Assembly (NCBI GenBank): GCA_945872305.1
Contig: CAMCAC010000007.1
Location: forward strand, 1 to 32,922
From: Candidatus Kuenenia stuttgartensis
Lineage (GTDB): Bacteria > Planctomycetota > UBA11346
Direction of reading: 5' to 3'
DNA length: 32,922 bases
Part shown: one piece after another, positions 27,204 to 32,922 of the stretch
Numbering within the stretch: the stretch's first letter is position 1
Layout: each line of letters opens with the position of its first letter
Translations under genes and position numbers: made by a program
Notes under the pieces: generated by a model
The model's database searches: none
What the model saw: the letters and a program-made list of their open reading frames with translations, nothing else
Told to the model about the DNA's origin: nothing

Positions 27204-27231
27204 TTGCAGAAGCCGGATTGCGCGCTATGGA
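27204..27231 (+). promoter_or_regulatory. Weak candidate promoter of the LacI gene
   Basis: TTGCAG (27204-27209) and TATGGA (27226-27231) are spaced 16 bases. Each matches the sigma70 boxes only partly. The -10 part would overlap the operator, and the transcript would begin very close to the ATG at 27241, so the mRNA could be leaderless. No ribosome binding site is visible in front of that ATG, which agrees with this idea. Confidence 0.25.
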
Positions 27232-27242
27232 AGCGCTTCCAT
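27227..27242. promoter_or_regulatory. LacI-family operator overlapping the regulator's start codon
   Basis: ATGGAAGCGCTTCCAT is a perfect 16-bp palindrome with a central CpG, the classic form of LacI/PurR/CcpA-family operators. It ends inside the ATG at 27241-27243 of the LacI gene. Binding there would block transcription start or early translation, so negative autoregulation of the regulator and the ThuA gene behind it is the natural reading. Confidence 0.75.
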
Positions 27243-28251
27243 GAGCGGCGATCCCACCATCTACGATATCGCCGCCCGCGCCGGGGTGGGGATCGCCACG
27301 GTCAGCCGGGTCCTCAATGCCCATCCCCGGGTGAAGGTAGAGACCCGCGATGCGGTCTTGAAGGCCTGTGCGGACCTGGGATTCCGTCCCAACCGTGCCG
27401 CCCGACGGCTCGCCGCCGGCGGACCGAACCGGCCCCGGGTCGCTGCTCTCGCTCCGCTCTTCGCCACTGCCTTCGCCTATGGCGTGACCCGGCCCCTGGC
27501 CGCGGGGCTGGCGGCGGCGGGCATCGATCTGGTGCTCTACGACATCCCCGACCGGGAGACGAAGCAGCGCACCCTCGACCGTTTGCTCGGCGAGCGGGCG
27601 TGCGAAGGGTTGGTCCTGTGCTCCATGGGCATCGGCCCCGAGCGCGCCGCCCAGTTCGCCGCCGCGCGCATCCCGGTGGTCGCCGTGGACCATCCCTGCG
27701 ACGGCCTGCCCGCGGCCACCATCGACAACCGCGCCGCCATGCGCCTGGCGGTCGAGGTCCTGCGCGAGCGCGGCGCCCGGCGCATCGCCCATCTCGCCGG
27801 CGGCGACGCCCTGGCCTACCGGGAGCGGCGGGCCGGCTTCGTCGCCGCCGCCGGGGCCGCCGCCCCGGTGGTTCCCGCCGAGACCCCGACCCGGGAGGGG
27901 GGCGCCGCCGCGTGCGGCATCCTGCTCGACGCCCACCCGGACATCGACGCCATCGCCTGCGCCAGCGACGCCATCGCCGTGGGTGCCCTCGAGGAATGCC
28001 GCCGGCGCGGCCTCGCCGCCCCGGACCGGATCCAGATCATGGGCTTCGACGACCAGCCGTTCATGGACGTGATCGGCCTGAGCACCGTGCGCCAGCCGGT
28101 GGCGGGCTTCGGCGCCTGGGCCGCCCAGGCGGTAGCCGCCCTGTGCGCCGATCCCGGCGCCGCCGTCACCCCGGTCCTGCTCCCCGTCTCCGTCGTCGAG
28201 CGTCAGACCACCCGAACCCCCGCGGCGCCATCCCGGCGCCGTGGCCGCTGA
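27241..28251 (+). CDS. LacI-family transcriptional regulator
   Basis: This is a 336-residue repressor. The N-terminal helix-turn-helix reads [20 protein letters not shown] (about 6-25). The hinge helix has [10 protein letters not shown], with Leu57 at the place that inserts into the central CpG of the operator. Residues 65-325 form the periplasmic-binding-protein-like effector domain (ending near [19 protein letters not shown]), so a sugar or sugar-like ligand is expected. The ATG at 27241 lies inside a perfect operator palindrome. The ThuA gene starts 11 bases after the stop, so it is the likely target together with autoregulation. The C-terminus is basic and extended. Confidence 0.93.
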   Translation: MSGDPTIYDIAARAGVGIATVSRVLNAHPRVKVETRDAVLKACADLGFRPNRAARRLAAGGPNRPRVAALAPLFATAFAYGVTRPLAAGLAAAGIDLVLYDIPDRETKQRTLDRLLGERACEGLVLCSMGIGPERAAQFAAARIPVVAVDHPCDGLPAATIDNRAAMRLAVEVLRERGARRIAHLAGGDALAYRERRAGFVAAAGAAAPVVPAETPTREGGAAACGILLDAHPDIDAIACASDAIAVGALEECRRRGLAAPDRIQIMGFDDQPFMDVIGLSTVRQPVAGFGAWAAQAVAALCADPGAAVTPVLLPVSVVERQTTRTPAAPSRRRGR

Positions 28252-28261
28252 AAGGAATCCC

Positions 28262-29047
28262 ATGCCCATCCGCGTCACCGTCTGGGGCGAGAACGTGCAC
28301 GAGCACAAGAACGCCACCGTCGCCCGCATCTATCCCACGGGGATGCACACCTGCATCGCCGATGCCCTCAACCAGGATGCCCGTCTGGTCGCGCGCACCG
28401 CCACCCTGGACCAGCCGGAGCACGGCCTGACCAAGGAAGTCCTCGACCAGACCGACGTGCTGACCTGGTGGGGCCACTGCGCCCACGGCAAGGTCGACGA
28501 CGCCATCGTCGACCGGGTGCAGGAGCGGGTGCTCCAGGGCATGGGCCTGATCGTCCTCCATAGCGGCCACTTCGCCAAGATCTTCAAGCGTCTGCTCGGC
28601 ACGTCGTGCGCGCTCACCTGGCGCGAGGTCGGCGAGCGCGAACGGCTGTGGGTGTGCAATCCCGGCCACCCGATCGTCCAGGGCCTGCCCCGCTCGATCA
28701 CCATCCCGAACGAGGAGATGTACGGCGAGCCGTTCGGCATCCCCAACCCGGACGAGGTGGTCCTGGTGTCCTGGTTCGAGGGCGGCGAGGTCTTCCGCTC
28801 CGGCTGCACCTTCACCCGCGGCGCCGGCAAGATCTTCTACTTCCGGCCCGGCCACGAGACCTACCCGACCTACCACATCCCGGAGATCCAGCAGATCATC
28901 CGCAATGCGGTGGCCTGGGCCGCGCCCGCCGGCGCCGCCTGGCGCGACGTGCTGAATGCGCCCAACGCGAAGAATCCGCCCGAGACGATCCGCACCCCGG
29001 ATCCCAACGCCCACGGCGAGTCCGCCGGCGGCGGCGGATTCCGTTGA
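28262..29047 (+). CDS. ThuA-family protein (trehalose-utilisation type)
   Basis: This 261-residue cytoplasmic protein has a class I glutamine amidotransferase-like fold. Landmarks are the first strand with [21 protein letters not shown] (about 75-84), [19 protein letters not shown], a typical GEPFGIP segment, and [14 protein letters not shown] near the end. ThuA proteins take part in disaccharide (trehalose, maltitol, sucrose) breakdown through 3-keto sugars, though the exact reaction is not settled. AGGA 5 bases before the ATG at 28262 is a good ribosome site. Co-transcription with the LacI gene (10-base gap) suggests a sugar-responsive unit. No oxidoreductase partner (ThuB) lies nearby. Confidence 0.9.
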   Translation: MPIRVTVWGENVHEHKNATVARIYPTGMHTCIADALNQDARLVARTATLDQPEHGLTKEVLDQTDVLTWWGHCAHGKVDDAIVDRVQERVLQGMGLIVLHSGHFAKIFKRLLGTSCALTWREVGERERLWVCNPGHPIVQGLPRSITIPNEEMYGEPFGIPNPDEVVLVSWFEGGEVFRSGCTFTRGAGKIFYFRPGHETYPTYHIPEIQQIIRNAVAWAAPAGAAWRDVLNAPNAKNPPETIRTPDPNAHGESAGGGGFR

Positions 29048-29090
29048 ATCCCCGCGGTGCGGGTCCGCTCCGGCGGGCCCGCACCGACGC

Positions 29091-30335
29091 TCAGCGCAGG
29101 CGGTCGTGGATCCGGGTGCCGGCCAGCCGGTCGTGCAGTCCGGTGATGCCGGCCAGGGCGGTGACCGCCGCCAGCGGCAGGGTGGCGCCGAGCAGCACCC
29201 AGCGCAGGGTCGCCCGGGGCCAGGAACAGGTGCTCCCGTCCGCGGCGCGGACGATGACCAGGCCGAGCCGGCGATGCCAGGGCGGCGCCCCCGCGTGCAC
29301 GGTCGCCGAGATCACCCAGGCATGGGCCACGGTCCAGGCGAGCAGGCCGAGCATGGTCCCGGCGAACAGCCATGCGAACGGCGCCCCGGTCCCGCGCAGG
29401 TGCGGTACCAGGGTCCAAGCCCGCTCCCAACCCGCGGGGCTGGTCAGCGTCATCACGATGGGCCACCAACCGGCGGGTTCGCCGGTTCCCGAAAGCGTCG
29501 GCAGGCCAGCGTCCAACCGGCCACCGGCGGTGACCAGGGCGATGGCATACCCCGAGGCGGTGGCTGCCAGCAGTCCGCCCCACGCGAACATCGCCACGGT
29601 GCCGGCCTCCAGGGCGCCGGCGGCGACGCGTCGGCCGCGCCATCCGGGTCCGTGTTCCCAGGTACCGGGTCCGGCGGCCAGCGGCGATCGCTCCCCCGGC
29701 AGGAATTCCATCGGGGCCAGTCCCGTCGACCGGCTTGGGGATCCGGGCGTGGCATGGGTGGGCGGTGAACGGATCTCGGACGAGGTGAGTGCGGAGCCCG
29801 GGCGCAGGGGTTGCTCATCAGGGATCATCGTCGAGCCGGTGCCTGGCCGGTGCGCCGATGGTCCGGTCCCCGGCAGGCCCGGAGCGGGAACATGGATGCC
29901 GCTGACCGCGGCGGCGATTTCCGGGGCGAGTCCCCGCCGGTGGCCGTCGGACAGGCCGGCGACCTCGACCGGATCCATGGTGTCGGTGCCGGCCACCGCC
30001 GCCTGGGCCGCATCCCCGGATCCCCCGCGCAGACAGGTGATCACCGGCGGGTCGGGGCGGTCGTCGAGGGCGACGGTGAAGGCCACCGGCCCGCACACCA
30101 CGACATCGCCATGGCGGACCGGGGCCGAGCGGACCCGGTCCCCGTTGACCAGGACGCCATTGGTGGAGCCCAGTTCCTGGACGGTGCATCCGGTGGCGGC
30201 GACAAAGAAACGGGCATGGGCCCGGCTCAGCCGTGGATCGGCGATGCGCAGGCCGGCCTTGTCACCCCGGCCAAGGATCGTCTCGCCGACGGGCAGGGTC
30301 CAGTCGCCATGAGTTCCGCGCAGGGTCACCGCCAT
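29091..30335 (-). CDS. FHA-domain membrane protein with RDD domain
   Basis: This is a 414-residue protein. Residues 1-95 are an FHA domain with the phosphopeptide residues Gly22-Arg23, Ser37-Arg38-His40 and Asn59-Gly60 in place. About 135 residues of Pro/Gly/Ser-rich, probably disordered linker follow. From about 235 to the end there is an RDD domain: WRGRRVAAGALEAGTVAMF at its start, several membrane helices, a loop with HRRLGLVIV, and the final GLHDRLAGTRIHDRLR. It probably recruits a phosphothreonine-containing partner to the inner membrane. It ends an operon after glyS and DUF167, with 9 bases to the DUF167 stop. Confidence 0.82.
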   Translation of the reverse strand: MAVTLRGTHGDWTLPVGETILGRGDKAGLRIADPRLSRAHARFFVAATGCTVQELGSTNGVLVNGDRVRSAPVRHGDVVVCGPVAFTVALDDRPDPPVITCLRGGSGDAAQAAVAGTDTMDPVEVAGLSDGHRRGLAPEIAAAVSGIHVPAPGLPGTGPSAHRPGTGSTMIPDEQPLRPGSALTSSEIRSPPTHATPGSPSRSTGLAPMEFLPGERSPLAAGPGTWEHGPGWRGRRVAAGALEAGTVAMFAWGGLLAATASGYAIALVTAGGRLDAGLPTLSGTGEPAGWWPIVMTLTSPAGWERAWTLVPHLRGTGAPFAWLFAGTMLGLLAWTVAHAWVISATVHAGAPPWHRRLGLVIVRAADGSTCSWPRATLRWVLLGATLPLAAVTALAGITGLHDRLAGTRIHDRLR

Positions 30336-30344
30336 GGGGGAAGC

Positions 30345-30629
30345 CTACCCCGCGGACGCCGCCAGGGCCAGGGCCCGCTCCGGTGCACAGGCGCAGCACA
30401 CCGTCTTGCGTCGGTCGCCGTGCCCCTGGACCACCGTGCAGCGGCAGCCCAGGGCCGCACCGAGGATCTCCTCCAGGGCGGCGTTGGCGCGGCCGTCCTC
30501 GGGCGGGGCGCGCACGGCGACCTTCAGGCGGTCGCCGTGGACGCCGACCACCCCGTCCCGCCGCGCCCCCGGCTGGGCGAGGACGCGGAGCAGGCAGCCC
30601 GCCGGGTCCGGCCTCAGCCAGTCCGGCAT
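30345..30629 (-). CDS. DUF167 (YggU) family protein
   Basis: This 94-residue protein has the DUF167 pattern: LLRVLAQPGARRDGV, then LKVAVRAPPEDGRANAALEE, and a final GHGDRRKTV strand. APPEDGRAN corresponds to the conserved A-P-P-x-x-G-x-A-N of the family. It is a small cytoplasmic protein with no proven function. Its ATG (30629) shares one base with the glyS stop (TGATG), so it is probably translated by re-initiation. The extra C-terminal alanine-rich tail is not conserved. Confidence 0.9.
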   Translation of the reverse strand: MPDWLRPDPAGCLLRVLAQPGARRDGVVGVHGDRLKVAVRAPPEDGRANAALEEILGAALGCRCTVVQGHGDRRKTVCCACAPERALALAASAG

Positions 30630-32368
30630 CAGGCCTGGAGCTTGCGGGCGATCAGGTCCACCACCGCGTCCACCGCCACCCGCACCTGTTCGGTGGTGTC
30701 GCGGTCGCGCAGGGTCACGGTGCCGTCCTCAAGGGTCTGGCCGTCGACGGTGATCGCCCACGGGGTGCCGATCTCGTCGTGCTTCGCGTAGCGCTTGCCG
30801 ATCGAGGCCTTTTCATCGACCTTGGCGAGGATGCCTCGGGCGCGGAACAGGGCGGCGATGGCGTCGGCCTTCTCCGGCATGCCGTCCTTCTTCACCAGGG
30901 GCAGCACCGCGACCTTGATCGGGGCCAGGCGCGGGTGGAGCTTGAGGACCGTGCGGACCTCCTTCTCCCCGGCGGCGGTGGTGCGCTCCTCCTCGTGGTA
31001 GGCGTCGAGCAGGTAGACCAGCACGCCGCGGGTGGCGCCAGCGGCGGGCTCGATCACGTACGGGGTGTACTGCCAGGGCTTCTTCCCGGTGGCCGGGTCG
31101 GCCTTCTCCTGGTCGGTGTAGCGCAGCTTCACGCCGCTGTTCTTCTCGTGCTGCTTGAGGTCGTAGTCGGTGCGGCTGGCGATGCCTTCGAGCTCGCCGT
31201 AGCCCCACGGGTACTCGAAGTCCACGTCGTAGCAGTCGTCCGCGTAGTGGGCGAGCTCGTCCTTCGCATGCTGGCGGAAGGCGAAGCGCTCCGGGTGGTT
31301 GGCGTAGCGCTTCCACCACTGCATGCGCTGATCCTTCCAGTACTGCATCCACTCCTTCTGGGTGCCGGGCTCGCAGAAGAACTCCATTTCCATCTGCTCG
31401 AACTCGCAGGAGCGGAAGATGAAGTGCTCGACGGTGATCTCGTTGCGGAACGACTTGCCCATCTGGGCGATGCCGAAGGGCGGCTTCTGGCCGCTCGATT
31501 CGAGCACGTTCTTGAACTGCACGAACATCGCCTGGGCGGTCTCGGGCCGCAGGTAGGCCATGGCGGGGGCGGTGAGCAGCTCGATGGCGGCGCGCAGGAT
31601 GCGGCCCCGGTCGCCGCTCTCGATGGCGGTCTTGAGGGCGCCCTCGTCCGCGGCACGGCCGAAGCGCGACTTCACCGCCGCCGCCAGGTCCGGCTCCGCG
31701 GTCAGGCGGGCCAGTTCCGCCGCCACCTCGTTCATCGGGTCCACCGAGCCGAGGGCGGTGCGGAACATCAGGTTGAACTGGCGCTCGTCGCCCAGGAACG
31801 GCGAGCCGAAGGTGGGTTCGACGTAGCCGCGCCAGGGCCACACCTGGGCCGGGGCGGCGGCGCCCTTGGGGACGAATCCGAACTCGGTGGCGCTGACGGC
31901 CTTCAGCCCGCTCAGGATGTTGCCGTCGCGCTCCAGGGCCACGCCAAAGCGCTTCTCGATCTGCTCCGCCCAGTCCTTGGCCACGCCCTTGTCCGGGCAG
32001 GTGATCGGCAGCTCGGCGCCGACCGCGGGCCGGGGGGCCTTGTCGGCGCGGAAGCGCTCCTTGGAGACCAGGCAGTCGACCAGGGGGTCGGCGAAGCCGG
32101 CGGCGTGACCGGACGAGCGCCAGACCTGGGGGTGCATGATGATCGAGGCGTCGATGCCCACGACGTTGTCGCGGCTGTGGACCATGTCCCGCCACCACTC
32201 CGCCATGAGGTTGCGCTTCAGCTCGGCGCCCAGGGGGCCGTAGTCGTAGGCGCTCTTCAGGCCGCCGTAGATTTCGGACGACTGGAACACGAAGCCGCGC
32301 TGCTTGCACAGCGAGATCAGCTTCTTCATCACGTCGGCGGGGTAGTTGGCGCTGGACTGGTCGGACAT
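30629..32368 (-). CDS. glyS: Glycyl-tRNA synthetase, single-chain class II (alpha2) type
   Basis: This 579-residue enzyme charges tRNA-Gly with glycine. It belongs to the alpha2 type found in Thermus, Gram-positives, archaea and eukaryotes, not to the two-subunit GlyQ/GlyS enzyme. Motif 1 region is FQSSEIYGGLKSAYDYGPLG. Motif 2 is FRNEITVEHFIFRSCEFEQ. Motif 3 is PYVIEPAAGATRGVLVYLL, and an anticodon-binding domain follows (about 470-579). About 170 residues (100-270) between motifs 1 and 2 are longer than in bacterial alpha2 enzymes of about 460-500 residues. The ATG at 32368 is the first good start. It leads the operon glyS, DUF167, FHA-RDD. Confidence 0.95.
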   Translation of the reverse strand: MSDQSSANYPADVMKKLISLCKQRGFVFQSSEIYGGLKSAYDYGPLGAELKRNLMAEWWRDMVHSRDNVVGIDASIIMHPQVWRSSGHAAGFADPLVDCLVSKERFRADKAPRPAVGAELPITCPDKGVAKDWAEQIEKRFGVALERDGNILSGLKAVSATEFGFVPKGAAAPAQVWPWRGYVEPTFGSPFLGDERQFNLMFRTALGSVDPMNEVAAELARLTAEPDLAAAVKSRFGRAADEGALKTAIESGDRGRILRAAIELLTAPAMAYLRPETAQAMFVQFKNVLESSGQKPPFGIAQMGKSFRNEITVEHFIFRSCEFEQMEMEFFCEPGTQKEWMQYWKDQRMQWWKRYANHPERFAFRQHAKDELAHYADDCYDVDFEYPWGYGELEGIASRTDYDLKQHEKNSGVKLRYTDQEKADPATGKKPWQYTPYVIEPAAGATRGVLVYLLDAYHEEERTTAAGEKEVRTVLKLHPRLAPIKVAVLPLVKKDGMPEKADAIAALFRARGILAKVDEKASIGKRYAKHDEIGTPWAITVDGQTLEDGTVTLRDRDTTEQVRVAVDAVVDLIARKLQA

Positions 32369-32462
32369 GGTCGGTTCCCGGAAAGGACGCGGAGGCTAGG
32401 TCCGGACCCCCGGCGGGAAAGGGGAGGATCGCTCCCGGCTCCCGCCCATGCGCCGTCGGCGG

Positions 32463-32922
32463 TCAGCCGGCTCCGGCCAGGGACGACTCGTACATCTCCA
32501 GCAGCTCCAGATCGTTGTAGAACTGGTTCAGCCACGCTTCCAGGTGCGACACGGTCAAGGACCAGCGGTTGAGCACCGTCTCGTCGATGGGGCCCATGTA
32601 GACATCCCCGTCGGCGACAAAGCCCACCGAGCGGACCAGGGCCCGGGACAGGTGGACCACCGCGACCAGGTCGTTGAACGGCCCGCCGTCGTCGGCGGTG
32701 GCCGTCGGCTGGTCGTGGTAGCGCATGGTCATGGTCAGGGCCGGCGGCAGGTGCCAGGCCCGGGCCAGGATCAGGGACAGTTCGGAGGCGGTGGTGCCCA
32801 GCTCGGCGCGCAGCAGTTCCGCATAGGTGCCCTCGCCCAGGTCGCAGCGCTCCGCGGCCCGGCGGTGCTCCGTGGGAAAATGCAGGAGGGCGAGGCCGGT
32901 TCCGACATCGTGGAGCTGGGCG
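32463..32922 (-). CDS. HDOD-domain protein (5' partial)
   Basis: The frame is open to the right edge, so the N-terminal part is outside the window; about 152 residues are visible. The visible part starts with AQLHDVGTGLALLHFP, which corresponds to the HD-like motif of HDOD proteins. It continues with the typical ELGTTASELSLILARAWHLP helix and the YHDQP element. A helical tail ends at 32463. It is a signalling protein of the same family as the gene at 25958-26827, but the two are not adjacent. The next gene, glyS, starts 94 bases downstream. Confidence 0.82.
   Translation of the reverse strand, partial: AQLHDVGTGLALLHFPTEHRRAAERCDLGEGTYAELLRAELGTTASELSLILARAWHLPPALTMTMRYHDQPTATADDGGPFNDLVAVVHLSRALVRSVGFVADGDVYMGPIDETVLNRWSLTVSHLEAWLNQFYNDLELLEMYESSLAGAG

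Noticed and set aside
27148-28329. Upstream extension of the small pre-HDOD protein
   Set aside because: It is antisense to the LacI gene, low-complexity and without family match. The ATG at 27147 has a ribosome site.
32369-32462. Possible T-box or riboswitch in front of glyS
   Set aside because: Only a 5-bp GGGAG/CTCCC stem is visible. No T-box sequence or other conserved leader element was found.

Overview
The window is a very GC-rich, densely coding bacterial chromosome segment. The longest stretch without a gene is only about 154 bases (4071-4224), so there is no gene-free region over 300 bases. No rRNA, tRNA, CRISPR array, insertion sequence, integrase or phage gene was seen. The gene content points to a diderm (Gram-negative-type) bacterium. 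There is a lipoprotein, several exported proteins, a YidC with a large periplasmic domain, many HDOD, FHA and hybrid-kinase signalling proteins, DUF1844, a LacI-ThuA pair and a single-chain glycyl-tRNA synthetase. This mix fits a high-GC member of the Planctomycetota or a neighbouring PVC lineage. That placement is an inference, not a proof.

Layout from left to right. Positions 2-4070 (+) hold an Mrp-type Na+/H+ antiporter operon (fused A-B, then C, D, E, F, G), with every junction a 4-base overlap. A 33-bp imperfect inverted repeat built from GCAGAGG units (4089-4196) follows. Next are a PrxQ/Bcp peroxiredoxin with a histone H1-like tail (-) and a divergent DEDDy exonuclease (+). Positions 5761-14313 (-) look like one long directional array. 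In transcription order it runs DUF1844, YidC, a thiamine-precursor-binding-protein/hybrid-kinase fusion, an unknown protein, a fumarylacetoacetate-hydrolase-family enzyme, a DUF3592-like membrane protein, an exported protein and a propeller-like lipoprotein.

Positions 14418-17145 hold an exported glutathione peroxidase (+), ribokinase (-) and a NifS-like cysteine desulfurase (+). Positions 17123-22256 (-) carry glucose-6-phosphate dehydrogenase, a STAS protein, an FHA-GAF-adenylate cyclase and a HemW-like radical SAM protein. At 22403 (+) is a large SPFH/flotillin-like protein with three tandem N-terminal repeats. Positions 24033-27147 (-) form a tightly overlapped signalling operon: a small accessory protein, an HDOD protein and a soluble hybrid histidine kinase. 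Positions 27241-29047 (+) are a LacI regulator and a ThuA-family protein, with a perfect 16-bp LacI-type operator overlapping the regulator's start codon. Positions 29091-32368 (-) are glycyl-tRNA synthetase, DUF167 and an FHA-RDD membrane protein. The right edge (-) cuts another HDOD protein.

Themes are ion and redox homeostasis (Mrp, PrxQ, GPx, G6PD, HemW, NifS), envelope biogenesis (YidC, SPFH, RDD, lipoprotein) and signalling (two hybrid kinases, two FHA proteins, a cyclase, STAS, two HDOD). I see no clear-cut undescribed system. The best leads are the LacI/operator/ThuA unit, the NMT1-sensor kinase with its downstream exported-protein operon, the STAS plus FHA-GAF-cyclase pair, and the repeat-bearing SPFH protein.
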